A DNA stretch of 64,000 nt from Lachnospiraceae bacterium (lineage in GTDB: Bacteria; Bacillota; Clostridia; Lachnospirales; Lachnospiraceae): contig CABJBM010000012.1 of the NCBI GenBank assembly GCA_902363835.1, positions 62,001-126,000 on the forward strand, read 5' to 3'. Within the stretch, counting starts at the first letter, position 1. The number at the start of each line of letters is the position of its first letter. The notes under the pieces were generated by a model. The model saw only the letters and a program-made list of their open reading frames with translations, did not search any database and was not told where the DNA came from. Of this stretch, positions 49,008-58,142 are shown one piece after another. A program made the position numbers and the translations under genes.

Positions 49008-51159
49008 TCAGTTTTAACACCTTCTTCCGCAATACGATCCCAATCAGCAGTGATATGGGAATATAGACCAGCACGTTTCGTATGTCTCTCCAATAAGCAT
49101 CCTCATAAATTCCTCCCACACACTCCCTCATGGCATTTATGAGGTGGGTAAAGGGAAGCAGAGGATTTACCATCTGGAAGAACCGGGGAGTCACCTGTAT
49201 GGGAAATGTACCGCCGGAGCCTGCTACCTGAATAACCATAAAAACTACCACAATGGCTTTACCCACATCTCCAAAGGAGACTGTCATAGAATAAATAATA
49301 CTGGTGAATATGATACTGGCTGCCACGGCTGCAAGCACAAACTTCCCAGGATAAAGGCACTGGATCTTCAGCATATACAAATCTCCCAGGGACACTACCA
49401 GGGCCTGAGCGATTCCAAACATCATGAAGGTAAGATATCTTCCAAAATAAGTCTCATACAGCTTAAGCCCCTGGCACCTGCTCTCTTCCACCTTGCATTT
49501 TACCAGTGCCACCAGAATAAGTCCTCCTACCCAAATAGCCAGAATGGTATAGAAGGGAGCCATGGCAGAACCATAATTTTCTACCGGATAAATTGTGTTG
49601 GTGGCCATATCCGCAGGCATCATCAGAAAATCACTGACCTGATTGGGGTCATTCTTCATGATATCCATGATTTTATTCAGCTGTTCATTGTCCGCCAGCT
49701 TGTTTACACCGTCAATCATATCATCCACCCGTTTCTGGCTCCTGTTCATCAGGCTGACCGCGCTGTCCAATGCCTGGATCAGGCTCTGGGTTGAAGCGGT
49801 TACGCTGCTTAAGGTGGTATCAATCTGTCCTACCATGGTTCCAATGCTGTCCAATGCTCCTGCAGTGACTCCCAGGGCATCATAGGTCTTATCAAGACTG
49901 TCTTTTAAGGGGATATCCACTTTTCCATTATAAAAGTCAAGGATGTCTGATATGGAATTATAAACCGTATCAAGAGAATCTCCAATATCCTTTTCCATGG
50001 TATCTGGCAGCCTTTTTGTCTGCTTTACGGTCTGCTGGGCCGTTTGCAGCTTCTTAACCAGATCCTGCTGCTGTTTCACCGAATCTGCCAGCTGCTGCTG
50101 AAGAGTTGTTACCTCTTTTAAGGGAATGGGCAGCTTCTGGTTGATCTCTCCCAAAACCCTGCTTACACTGTTACACTGGCTGATGCTTCCTGCAACCAGA
50201 TTTTCCATGGCTTTTAATGCATCCAAAGCCCCATCTGCGGATGTATCCGTAAGCTTGCCTATCACCTGGAAGGATTCGTACACGGATTCCTCTATCTGCA
50301 TGATATTATCCAGGGTATCCTTAAGGCCCCCTGTCATTGTATCTGAAAAACCTCTGGAGGAATCAATGAGGGTTTTTGCGCTTTCAGCTGTTTTTCCGCC
50401 TGAATCAATCATTTTGCTCACATCCGGAAGGGTTCCCTTCATGCCGTCGTTTAAGCTGTTAACGGTTCGGAGGGTGGACTGAAGCATGACGATGGTATCC
50501 ACCAGCTGATTCAAATCTTCCCTTACTTCCGTAAGAGAGCTGACGGCATCATTCCTGTCTGTTTCTTTGTTAACATCCCATTCATCTGAATATTTGTTCA
50601 GAATCTTTCCAACCACTTTTGAAGTGGAATTGATGAAAGTCTCATTGATTTGCTGTTGAACACTCTCCACTCCCTTGCCGGTGATTTTTGTGGCAATGGC
50701 ATTTTTCTTTTCATTTACATAATACTGAAGCACCGGGCGCTCAATGTGAGAAGTCAGAACACTTGAAATTTTTAAGCTGAAATCTTCCGGAACAATGACT
50801 GCAGCATAATATTTGCCTGATTCCACTCCCTCAATTGCCTCTTCCTTATTGACAAACTGCCAGCCGATCTGTTCATTCTTTCTCAGCTCATCCAGGATCA
50901 TTTCACCGATATTAATGGCAGAATCATCAATATCCGTATCAAATATATTGTCAATGGACGCTCCTTCATCCAGGTTCACAACCGCAACCTTAAGCCCCTT
51001 TGTATTGGCATAGGGATCCCAGCTTGCAGCAATGTTAAACCATGCGTATAAGGCCGGAATCAGCGTAAGGCCCAGAGCAATGATAACGGCCACCGGATTA
51101 AGCGCAATGCGCTTTAAGTCACCGGCAAAAATTTTTATTATGTTTTTAACATGTACCAT
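48964..51159 (-). CDS. YhgE/Pip domain membrane protein
   Basis: 731 residues. A first helix (PVAVIIALGLTLIPALYAWF) with the WFNIAASWDPYANT motif is diagnostic for YhgE/Pip; a long extracellular coiled-coil region (about 150-530, with many Gln/Lys/Leu repeats) is followed by four or five C-terminal helices of ABC-2 type (MAPFYTILAIWVGGLILVAL). Related proteins serve as phage infection proteins or cofactors of type VII-like export; role here unknown. Overlaps the downstream unknown gene. Confidence 0.85.
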   Translation of the reverse strand: MVHVKNIIKIFAGDLKRIALNPVAVIIALGLTLIPALYAWFNIAASWDPYANTKGLKVAVVNLDEGASIDNIFDTDIDDSAINIGEMILDELRKNEQIGWQFVNKEEAIEGVESGKYYAAVIVPEDFSLKISSVLTSHIERPVLQYYVNEKKNAIATKITGKGVESVQQQINETFINSTSKVVGKILNKYSDEWDVNKETDRNDAVSSLTEVREDLNQLVDTIVMLQSTLRTVNSLNDGMKGTLPDVSKMIDSGGKTAESAKTLIDSSRGFSDTMTGGLKDTLDNIMQIEESVYESFQVIGKLTDTSADGALDALKAMENLVAGSISQCNSVSRVLGEINQKLPIPLKEVTTLQQQLADSVKQQQDLVKKLQTAQQTVKQTKRLPDTMEKDIGDSLDTVYNSISDILDFYNGKVDIPLKDSLDKTYDALGVTAGALDSIGTMVGQIDTTLSSVTASTQSLIQALDSAVSLMNRSQKRVDDMIDGVNKLADNEQLNKIMDIMKNDPNQVSDFLMMPADMATNTIYPVENYGSAMAPFYTILAIWVGGLILVALVKCKVEESRCQGLKLYETYFGRYLTFMMFGIAQALVVSLGDLYMLKIQCLYPGKFVLAAVAASIIFTSIIYSMTVSFGDVGKAIVVVFMVIQVAGSGGTFPIQVTPRFFQMVNPLLPFTHLINAMRECVGGIYEDAYWRDIRNVLVYIPISLLIGIVLRKKVLKLNEFFEEKLSQTGIM

Positions 51160-51272
51160 GTGTGCCTCCTTGGTATACTAACTTATGAAGTTCAGCATTT
51201 CCGTATTATAATATTTTCCAGCACCAAATGCAATGCCCTGATGGCCAATATCTTGATTAAAAGACGAAAAAG

Positions 51273-51320
51273 GCTGTTAAGTGACTGTTTTTACAAGAAT
51301 ACTTTCAGTCACTTAACAGC
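51273..51320 (-). terminator. Terminator hairpin within and after the deoC remnant
   Basis: Perfect 15-bp inverted repeat GCTGTTAAGTGACTG / CAGTCACTTAACAGC with an 18-nt loop and CTTTTTCG tail on the minus strand. Confidence 0.75.
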
Positions 51321-51610
51321 TTTCCTAATTTAAATATAAAAATACTTTTTAAGGGAGTCAGGCCTGCTGCCTTAATCTTGATTTCATCCCCTACCATGCG
51401 CTTTATCAGAGCCACATCTTTAAAGGCAGCTCCGCCCGTTCCAAAGCCGGTGGAGGTTTTGATAAAATCAGGCTGCACGTTCAGGGCGACCCGGCACATT
51501 TCAATGATCTCTGCCATTTCCTCTTCTATAAAATGATAATTTTTCTCTTTTAGCTTGGTAATATTGATCACGTAATCAATCTCATTGGAAGCCCAGGCTC
51601 TTAACTGGTG
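51305..51610 (-). pseudogene. deoC: deoC (deoxyribose-phosphate aldolase) remnant
   Basis: About 100 codons that read ASNEIDYVINITKLK, then PDFIKTSTGFGTGGAAFKDVALIK and DEIKIKAAG, which follow the middle of DeoC, including the catalytic-Lys neighbourhood (FIKTSTGF). The N-terminal half is missing, upstream frames are stopped (TGA), and after KAAG the homology breaks off into sequence that is part of a terminator hairpin. So this is a decayed fragment and not a functional aldolase. Confidence 0.8.
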
Positions 51611-51680
51611 TGGTCAAAATAAGCTGCCAGCTATTTCTGGCTGATTTTAATATTTCCCATAAGTGCTCTTCTCTGCAGCT

Positions 51681-52790
51681 TTAATCATCCTCATCCTGAT
51701 TCCCATAGTTTTCCGTCTTACATGCCGCAGTATCTTTCATTTTCTTTAACAGGGGATGCTGTTTCCAGCGGTTTAAGGCTGTGGTCGCCTGATAGGCAAG
51801 AATCTGGAAAAACGGCAGGAAGCACAATGGGGTCAGCAATTCCGGAAGCTCAAAGGAAATATTTAAAATCCCTTCTCCGGTACATCCCGGCTGATTTGTT
51901 ATTAAAAATGCCCTGTCAGTCACCTCTCTGCATGCTTGAAAAATGGTTTGGATCCGGCTGCTGCTGTTTCCTCCGTCAATGAGAAATACTGTATAGTCGG
52001 GGGTCATCTGAAGATTTGGCCCATGAAGGAATTCCTCGGATTCATACGCAGTGGAAGGAATCTTTACTGTCTCTCCCAGCTTTAAGGCTCCTTCCAGAGC
52101 CGTGCCGTAATTGGCGCCGCATCCGCATACATATGCATTGGTCATTGATGTGAATTCTTTATAATGGTCTTCGTAGAATTTCATGGTTTCCTTTTGTACT
52201 GTCTCATGGATCTTGGCCGCCTTTTCCATATCCCGGCATACTGCCTCAGCCTCTTCCTCGCTCATCAGACCTTTTCTTACGGCAGCCTCAAGGGTGAACA
52301 GCATGAGAAACAATGCAAAGGAGGTCACGCCCTTTGTTACATATCCTACGGTTTCCACTCCCACTCCATAATCAATCAGCACATCCGCATAATCCTTCAT
52401 GTCGCTGGAGATACTTCCCGTAATTCCTATGGAAGCACGTCCCTGTTCCCGGATCATTTTCAGGGCATCAATGGAATTGGTGCTGTATCCGCTTTGGGAA
52501 ACCACAAAAACAAAATCTTTCTCTGTAAAATCATGCTCACTGCAAAGAAAGGTAAAAGGTGATACAATTTTTACTTCCGATTTTAAATACTTCCTCATAA
52601 ACTGGCGGGCGCAGTAAGAGCCATTATAAGAGGAACCGGAAGCAACGATCCAGATGTTTTCGTATTCCCCTTTTTCATATTCTGCCAGCAGCGGGGCAGT
52701 CAGTTCCTTTCGGTTTTTAATATTTTTAAGTATTACCTCAGGGGACTCTTCCACATACGTCATCATTGTTTCTTTCATTTTTTCATTCAT
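51681..52790 (-). CDS. SIS-domain sugar deglycase/isomerase (GlmS-C type)
   Basis: 369 residues with two SIS domains: IWIVASGSSYNGSYCARQFM then VVSQSGYSTNSIDALK in the first, AYVCGCGANYGTALEGALKLGE and YESEEFLHGPNLQMT in the second; the latter is the isomerase active-site motif. Such proteins act as glucosamine-6-phosphate deaminases or as deglycases of Amadori sugars (GfrE/FrlB class). Transcribed away from the PTS operon across a shared promoter region, so likely its partner. Ends in a charged tail (ENYGNQDEDD). Confidence 0.8.
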   Translation of the reverse strand: MNEKMKETMMTYVEESPEVILKNIKNRKELTAPLLAEYEKGEYENIWIVASGSSYNGSYCARQFMRKYLKSEVKIVSPFTFLCSEHDFTEKDFVFVVSQSGYSTNSIDALKMIREQGRASIGITGSISSDMKDYADVLIDYGVGVETVGYVTKGVTSFALFLMLFTLEAAVRKGLMSEEEAEAVCRDMEKAAKIHETVQKETMKFYEDHYKEFTSMTNAYVCGCGANYGTALEGALKLGETVKIPSTAYESEEFLHGPNLQMTPDYTVFLIDGGNSSSRIQTIFQACREVTDRAFLITNQPGCTGEGILNISFELPELLTPLCFLPFFQILAYQATTALNRWKQHPLLKKMKDTAACKTENYGNQDEDD

Positions 52791-52894
52791 TTTGTTACCG
52801 CTCCTTTTTTTGTTTTAGTAAAAATGAGACAGAAAGTGTTTTGTGCAGTAATTATATCATATCCGTTATTATAGTCAAGAATGTATTAAAAACA

Positions 52895-52945
52895 TACAAA
52901 TATTTGTAATTACATATTGACAAATTTTATTCATAAGACTATGAT
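52895..52945 (+). promoter_or_regulatory. PTS operon promoter with upstream palindrome
   Basis: TTGACA (52917-52922), 17-nt spacer, TATGAT (52940-52945) reading toward the PTS genes. A perfect 14-bp palindrome TACAAATATTTGTA lies at 52895-52908, 8 bp upstream of the -35 box, and could be the operator of the operon's GntR regulator for both divergent units. Confidence 0.65.
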
Positions 52946-53049
52946 TTATTTATACATTATTTATACTTTTTTTATAAAAAGGAGTGAAAATTTAAAAAAG
53001 AGTACAAAATACCAAGGGGATACAAAATTTTAAAAGGAGTGACAAACAT

Positions 53050-53526
53050 ATGCCCAACATTCTATTAACAAGGATTGACAACCGGCTGGTACATGGCCAG
53101 GTTGGATGCTCCTGGGTGGGAGCCATTGGATGTAACCTGATCGTTGTGGCAGACGACGAAGCTGCAGGTGATCCGGTACAGCAGTCTCTGATGAAGATGA
53201 CCGCGGATTCTACGGGAGTGGGAATTCGGTTCTTTACCCTTCAAAAGACCATTGAAGTCATTCATAAAGCAGCACCAAGCCAGAAAATATTTATTGTAGT
53301 ACGGAATCCTCAGGCCGCCAGAGTCCTGGTCGAGGGAGGGGTGCCCATTGATAAGCTCTGTATCGGCAACATGCATGTGGCTCCTGGAAAAAAGGTATCC
53401 AATGAGCCTCATGTATACCTGGGAGAACAGGATTTAGAAGACCTAAGAATGATTCGGGGGAAAGGGATCGATGTGTATATCCAGATCGCTCCGGGGGATA
53501 AAAAGCATGATTTTGAGGTAAAGTAA
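53050..53526 (+). CDS. PTS mannose-family IIB component
   Basis: 158 residues. Phosphorylated at the His of RIDNRLVHGQVG (His15) and passes phosphate to the sugar during uptake. The NRLVHGQV motif is that of the mannose/GalNAc subfamily. First gene of the operon with IIC and IID; AAAAGGAG precedes the ATG. The substrate is inferred from the downstream deglycase and kinase to be an amino sugar or fructosamine. Confidence 0.93.
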   Translation: MPNILLTRIDNRLVHGQVGCSWVGAIGCNLIVVADDEAAGDPVQQSLMKMTADSTGVGIRFFTLQKTIEVIHKAAPSQKIFIVVRNPQAARVLVEGGVPIDKLCIGNMHVAPGKKVSNEPHVYLGEQDLEDLRMIRGKGIDVYIQIAPGDKKHDFEVK

Positions 53527-53583
53527 AAACATTTGTTATGATTCATGGGAAACGAGAAGGAATCCATGGTCTATAATAACGAA

Positions 53584-53606
53584 AACCGCAGGAAGGATTT
53601 GCGGTT
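53584..53606 (+). other. Intercistronic hairpin before the IIC gene
   Basis: AACCGCA / TGCGGTT, 9-nt loop, ending about 10 nt before the AAAAGGAGG of the IIC gene; it could tune IIC translation against IIB or protect an mRNA end. Confidence 0.5.
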
Positions 53607-53629
53607 CAATAATAAAAGGAGGGTTTTAT

Positions 53630-54412
53630 ATGCAAATCACTTTAATCCAGGGGATTTTGCTGGCCTTACTGGCTTTTATCTGTGCCTGTGATGCCTGTTG
53701 GGAAGCCTTTTTCTGGTTCCGCCCCATTGTTGTCGCCTTCTTCGCCGGAATTATCCTCGGTGATGTACAGGTAGGCCTAGCTGCCGGTGCTGTTGCAGAG
53801 CTTTCTTATCTGGGTCTGCTGACCGTAGGAGGCACGGTTCCTCCTGATCCGCTTATGGCAGGCATGATGACAACGGTCATTGCATTCACTACCGGCCAGA
53901 GCGCAGAAACGGCTCTGGGACTCTCATTGCCCTTTGCTTTGCTGGCGCAGTGGGTGGGAATTATCTGCAATACCACTTTTGCAGGCTTTTTACGTCCTCT
54001 GGATCATGCATGCGAGAACGCGGACACGAAAAAATTTACACAAATCGTTATCCTTGGAATTGTAATCAAGGCAGGCATCTATGCCCTGATCACATTCCTG
54101 TCCGCTTTTGCATTGCAGAACCAGATCGCAGGATTTGTAAACATGTTCCCGGAATGGCTGATCCATGGTTTCGAAATATCCGGCGGCCTGCTTCCTGCAG
54201 TTGGTCTTACCCTGTTACTGGTTGTCATGCTTAAGAAGCAGAACGTGGCATATCTTTTCATAGGCTTCTTAATGATGACATTCTTAAAGCTGGGTAATAT
54301 CCTTCCCGTAGCTATCGCAGGAATCGCCGTTGCATTCATTGGCTATCTCAATGATGAAAACATCAAAAAGAACGCCGTAACTGTAGGAGGTGCTGACGAT
54401 GACGGTATCTAG
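53630..54412 (+). CDS. PTS mannose-family IIC component
   Basis: 260-residue polytopic membrane protein with eight or so helices (ITLIQGILLALLAFICACD start, GIILGDVQVGLAAGAVAELSYLG). Forms the channel with IID. The AELSYLGLLTVGGTVPPDP segment is the family pattern. Overlaps IID by 14 nt. Confidence 0.93.
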   Translation: MQITLIQGILLALLAFICACDACWEAFFWFRPIVVAFFAGIILGDVQVGLAAGAVAELSYLGLLTVGGTVPPDPLMAGMMTTVIAFTTGQSAETALGLSLPFALLAQWVGIICNTTFAGFLRPLDHACENADTKKFTQIVILGIVIKAGIYALITFLSAFALQNQIAGFVNMFPEWLIHGFEISGGLLPAVGLTLLLVVMLKKQNVAYLFIGFLMMTFLKLGNILPVAIAGIAVAFIGYLNDENIKKNAVTVGGADDDGI

Positions 54413-55190
54413 AAATAAATTGACGAAAAAAGATATCAACCAGATGAGCCTGCTTTCCATATTGGAACAGTCCTGCTTCAGCTTTGAGCGGATGCAGGCC
54501 CCTGGCTTCTGCCTTGGATTGCTTCCCGGATTAAAGAAAATTTACGGCAGCCAGAAGGAAGAAATCGCGGATGCCATGAAAAACAATATGGACTTTATCA
54601 ACACCGAGCCTCATATGGCCACCTTCCTTCAGGGACTTGTCCTTTCCCTGGAAGAGAACGGACAGGACAGAGCTTTAATCAAGAACATTAAAACCGGTTT
54701 GTTTGGTCCACTGGCAGGACTGGGAGATGCTATTTTCTGGTTTACCCTGCTTCCCATATCAGCGGCCATCTGCTGCTCCCTTGCCAGCGGCGGATCTGTA
54801 CTGGGTCCCATTCTTTATATTGCCATCTGGTTTATAGGTGCCATATCAAGGTTGTGGTTCGGCCGGCTGGGATATAACATGGGTGTGGGAGCCGTTGACC
54901 TAATCAGCTCCAATGCCAGCGCCATCACAAAGGCGGCGGGCATTCTGGGCATGATGGTGGTAGGCGGTCTGATACCAAGCTACGTGTCCCTGCATTTTGC
55001 TGAAACGCTGGTGGCTCCCGGCGGCGTGTCCATACAGGCAATCTTTGATTCCATCATGCCGAACATACTGCCTCTTGGGTTTGTATTTACCCTTTACTGG
55101 CTGTTTAAGAAAAAACATGTTAATACGCTGATGCTGATTATTTTCATTATCCTTGTATCAATCGTATTATCTTTCTTTAAAATCATGTAA
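54399..55190 (+). CDS. PTS mannose-family IID component
   Basis: 263 residues from ATG 54399, which follows TAGGAGG. SFERMQAPGFCLGLLPGLKK and FINTEPHMATFLQGL are family motifs; the C-terminal part is hydrophobic, including PLAGLGDAIFWFTLLPIS. With IIC it forms the membrane complex that phosphorylates and moves the sugar. Confidence 0.93.
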   Translation: MTVSRNKLTKKDINQMSLLSILEQSCFSFERMQAPGFCLGLLPGLKKIYGSQKEEIADAMKNNMDFINTEPHMATFLQGLVLSLEENGQDRALIKNIKTGLFGPLAGLGDAIFWFTLLPISAAICCSLASGGSVLGPILYIAIWFIGAISRLWFGRLGYNMGVGAVDLISSNASAITKAAGILGMMVVGGLIPSYVSLHFAETLVAPGGVSIQAIFDSIMPNILPLGFVFTLYWLFKKKHVNTLMLIIFIILVSIVLSFFKIM

Positions 55191-55221
55191 CTCACGGAAG
55201 GAATCACATAGAATTCTGCCG

Positions 55222-55272
55222 GGGGCCGTACAGGAAGATCTGGAAGAATCCGCCTATCTCCTGTAGGGCCCC
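55222..55272 (+). other. Intercistronic hairpin between IID and the deglycase gene
   Basis: GGGGCCGTACAGGA pairs with TCCTGTAGGGCCCC (13 of 14 positions) around a 23-nt loop; no U tract. Lies in the only large gap of the operon. Confidence 0.55.
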
Positions 55273-55297
55273 TGCGCATGTGAAAGGGATGTCAGCA

Positions 55298-56296
55298 ATG
55301 ATCAATTTTAATGAAGAACAAATGATAAAAAACGGAGACATTATTTACAGCCAGAGGGAGTCCATTGAAAAAATAGCCGATACCCTGACAAAGGATGGAT
55401 TTGATCTTTTATTTTTCACCTCCTCCGGCGGGTCCATGGCTATGATGCTGCCCTTTGAGCTGTGGATCAACCGGAATTCCTCCATACCCTCAGGCTCCAT
55501 GATCTCTGCAGATTTAACGGCCATGGGCTGCAACCGGATCACGGATAAAACCGCAGCATTTCTCACATCAAAATCCGGAGACACTCCGGATACGTTAGAA
55601 GCGGCCCGTTATTTAAAACAAAAGGGCGTGCGCCTGGTATCTGTAACCGGCGTCCCTAATTCCCCTCTTGAGAAGCTTTCGGATTTCTGCATTACCTATG
55701 GAAACGGACGCCCTCAGGAGCTGGTATTTTATCTTCTCATAGGCCGGCTCCTCTACAACCGGGGCGCTTTTCCTGATTATCCCCGGTTTGCGGATGAAAT
55801 GAAGCATCTGGCATCAGCCCTGGTGGCGGTACGGAAGCAGGCGGATCCATTCTGCCTGGAATATGCGGAAAAATATTGCAGGGAGCCTTATCATATCTGG
55901 GTCGGTTCCGGGGATCTTTGGCCTGTGGCTTACTCCTATTCCATGTGCACATTAGAAGAATCCCTGTGGCTTAAGACAAAGTCCGTAAGCTCGCCTGAAT
56001 TTTTCCATGGAACCCTGGAGCTTTTAGAGGAGGACGTGTGCATAACCCTTTTAATGACCCAAGGCCCTACCAGGTTTCTGGATGAAAAGGTGAAATTATT
56101 TGCCAGCCAGCACACGAAAAAGTTTACCTGCTTTGATGCAGAAAATTACGCCCTGCCCGGTATCAGCAGTTCTTTCCGAAGCCTTCTTTCTCCCGTGATC
56201 ATAGCTGCCGTGCTCCAGCGGGTCAGCAAAAATATGGAAGCAATCACCGGTCATTCTCTGGATATCCGAAGGTATTACAGAAAAGGCGGATATTAA
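55298..56296 (+). CDS. FrlB/GfrF-like fructosamine-6-phosphate deglycase
   Basis: 332 residues from ATG 55298 (AAGGG upstream). SIS fold: FFTSSGGSMAMMLPFELW, SKSGDTPDTLEAARYL. The segment SSPEFFHGTLELLEEDV matches the E-F-x-H-G-x-L-E motif of FrlB and the end DIRRYYRKGGY matches its R-R-Y-Y terminal pattern. Splits a 6-phosphorylated Amadori sugar into glucose 6-phosphate and the amine. Follows the PTS genes and precedes the kinase, so it processes the imported product. Confidence 0.8.
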   Translation: MINFNEEQMIKNGDIIYSQRESIEKIADTLTKDGFDLLFFTSSGGSMAMMLPFELWINRNSSIPSGSMISADLTAMGCNRITDKTAAFLTSKSGDTPDTLEAARYLKQKGVRLVSVTGVPNSPLEKLSDFCITYGNGRPQELVFYLLIGRLLYNRGAFPDYPRFADEMKHLASALVAVRKQADPFCLEYAEKYCREPYHIWVGSGDLWPVAYSYSMCTLEESLWLKTKSVSSPEFFHGTLELLEEDVCITLLMTQGPTRFLDEKVKLFASQHTKKFTCFDAENYALPGISSSFRSLLSPVIIAAVLQRVSKNMEAITGHSLDIRRYYRKGGY

Positions 56297-56323
56297 GATA
56301 TTAAATAGAAAGGAAGCATTGGA

Positions 56324-57157
56324 ATGAAATTTCTCGGTTTAGGCGATAACGTGATTGATTATTATATCAATACAGGAACCACACATCCCGGCGGAAATGC
56401 AGTCAATACGGCTGTTCATGCGTCCCGGCTGGGAGTTGAAGCCGCTTATCTGGGCAATCTGGCTGATGATGAGCTGTCAGAGGTGATCCGCAATGCGCTC
56501 AAAGAGCACAAGGTAGATTTTTCCCACTGCACAACAGTAAAAGGAAGCACTACAAAATGCTGTGATTATACCGTTACCAACGGAGAACATCACTTTGCCG
56601 GAATCAGGCTTGGGGAAAACTGGTCCGGCCCTATGGCCCTGGAACAATGCCATCTGCAGTATATGGAAGATTTTGATATTATTCATAGCTGCTGCAATGC
56701 AAAAATGGAAGCTGAAATCTGCAAGGCCGGCCGCCTTTCTGCATTGCTTACCTATGATTTTTCTGTAAAGGAAAAATACAGGACAGATCAGTATCTGACC
56801 CTTGTATGTCCCTGGCTGGACCTGGCCCTTTTTTCCTGTGACCCCATGGAAAAAGATCAGGCCTTTCATTTCTGCCGCAGGTTCCATCAGCAGGGGACAA
56901 ACCACGTCCTGCTGACCATGGGGCAGGCAGGTTCCTTTGTCTCCAATGGGGAGATTCTTGTAAAAGGGGAAGTATTTACGGTGGATCCGGTAGACACTAT
57001 GGGAGCAGGAGATGCATTTCTCACTGCATTTATCATAAGCCTTGCAAACCTTGGCTGGAAAAAAGGCGGCAGAATGGAAGAACAAGCTCTTAAAAAGGCG
57101 CTGGAAGACGGCGCCCGTTACGCGGCAGAAAACTGTATGGTAAAAGGCGGCTTCTGA
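56324..57157 (+). CDS. FrlD-like PfkB-family sugar kinase
   Basis: 277 residues. GLGDNVIDYY near residue 6 and HPGGNAVNTAVHASRLG are the FrlD-type N-terminal blocks; the PfkB signature DTMGAGDAFLTAF near residue 222 holds the catalytic Asp. Ends AAENCMVKGGF, close to the FrlD C-terminus. FrlD phosphorylates fructoselysine at C6. With a PTS that already delivers the sugar phosphorylated, the kinase may serve unphosphorylated substrate from another route. Confidence 0.85.
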   Translation: MKFLGLGDNVIDYYINTGTTHPGGNAVNTAVHASRLGVEAAYLGNLADDELSEVIRNALKEHKVDFSHCTTVKGSTTKCCDYTVTNGEHHFAGIRLGENWSGPMALEQCHLQYMEDFDIIHSCCNAKMEAEICKAGRLSALLTYDFSVKEKYRTDQYLTLVCPWLDLALFSCDPMEKDQAFHFCRRFHQQGTNHVLLTMGQAGSFVSNGEILVKGEVFTVDPVDTMGAGDAFLTAFIISLANLGWKKGGRMEEQALKKALEDGARYAAENCMVKGGF

Positions 57158-57207
57158 TTCTGTTTCAAGCACCGCGGATATCAACCATGATATCTGTTAA
57201 AATAACG

Positions 57208-57236
57208 TTGCAGGTAAAATACCCCGATGGTATACT
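57208..57236 (+). promoter_or_regulatory. Promoter of the GntR gene
   Basis: TTGCAG, 17-nt spacer, TATACT; the -10 lies within GGTATACTGTAC, a partly palindromic sequence that could be a GntR/HutC operator. 36 nt upstream of the start. Confidence 0.6.
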
Positions 57237-57271
57237 GTACAAATGGGATTCCCCTGCCATGGAGGTGTTAC

Positions 57272-58021
57272 ATGAAGTTTGATTTTATACAAATTGATAA
57301 ATATAGTCCGGTTCCATTGTATGAGCAGCTAAAGGCATGTCTGATTAAGGCCATCCGAAGCGGAACCCTGACTCCTGGACAAAAGCTGCCTACAGAGGAA
57401 GAAATATGCCGCAAATTCTGCATTTCCCGCCCCGTGGTCCGGCAAGCCTATGGGGAACTGGATAAGCTTGGATTACTGGAAAGGAAACGCGGATCCGGAA
57501 GCTTTGTGAAGTCTAATACAGACCGGGGAGTATTTTTGATGCAGCTGGTCAGCTACAGTGAGGAACTGGCCATGATCGGCATGATGGCAGGAACCGATTT
57601 AAAAAAGAAGGAAGTCGCCCCCTATCATGCGCAGATTTACGAAAAACTCCGTTTGGAGCCCCAGCAGCACTGCCTTCATCTGGAACGCATGCGCTATGCG
57701 GACAAACGTCCTTTTACCTATATTGAAAATTTTGTTCCCATGGATCTGTTTCCGGGAATTGAAAATCATGATTATGGGACAGAATCCCTTTATCATATTA
57801 TGAAGGATGTGTATGGCATCTATCCTGCCAAGGCTGTGAGATCCATACGGGCGGAAATCATTGATCCTGTACAGGCACGGCTGTTTCACATTGAGAAAGG
57901 CTCTCCGGTCCACATGCTGGAAAGCATTGCCTACGACCAGTATGACCGCCCCATTGACTATAGCATAGAAACTTATCCTGGGAATACACACCGGTTTGAT
58001 TTTGTAGTTTACAGAGATTAG
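57272..58021 (+). CDS. GntR-family (HutC subfamily) regulator
   Basis: 249 residues from ATG 57272 (GGAGGTG upstream; the longer frame lacks a ribosome site). N-terminal winged helix: SPVPLYEQLKACLIKAIRSG, GQKLPTEEEICRKFCISRP, ERKRGSGSFV; C-terminal UTRA effector domain with VYGIYPAKAVRSIRAEIID and SIAYDQYDRPIDYSIETYPG. Resembles FrlR. Controls the PTS operon by position; it has its own promoter. Confidence 0.9.
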   Translation: MKFDFIQIDKYSPVPLYEQLKACLIKAIRSGTLTPGQKLPTEEEICRKFCISRPVVRQAYGELDKLGLLERKRGSGSFVKSNTDRGVFLMQLVSYSEELAMIGMMAGTDLKKKEVAPYHAQIYEKLRLEPQQHCLHLERMRYADKRPFTYIENFVPMDLFPGIENHDYGTESLYHIMKDVYGIYPAKAVRSIRAEIIDPVQARLFHIEKGSPVHMLESIAYDQYDRPIDYSIETYPGNTHRFDFVVYRD

Positions 58022-58039
58022 AACTGAATGGACGAATGT

Positions 58040-58139
58040 CCTGAAAGGCATACCTATATGCCCAAAAAGCGTGGGCAGGAAAGGGGAACGCCTGAAAGGC
58101 ATACCTATATGCCCAAAAAGCGTGGGCAGGAAAGGGGAA
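58040..58139 (+). repeat. Perfect 49-bp tandem duplication upstream of the IIA gene
   Basis: Copies at 58040-58088 and 58091-58139, period 51, identical over 49 bp. Each unit holds a GGCATA / TATGCC hairpin, an overlapping GCCCA / TGGGC hairpin and an AGGAAAGGGG ribosome-site-like end. The second copy supplies the ribosome site of the IIA gene. Confidence 0.9.
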
Positions 58140-58142
58140 ATT

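Noticed and set aside
49144..49794. 216-codon plus-strand frame opposite the YhgE/Pip gene
   Set aside because: His/Gln-rich shadow of the coiled-coil coding region.
56477..57184. 235-codon minus-strand frame opposite the FrlD-like kinase
   Set aside because: The plus-strand kinase has all PfkB motifs; the antisense frame has none.
58040..58139. CRISPR-like repeats
   Set aside because: Only two units with a 2-bp separation, no spacers and no cas genes; a simple tandem duplication.
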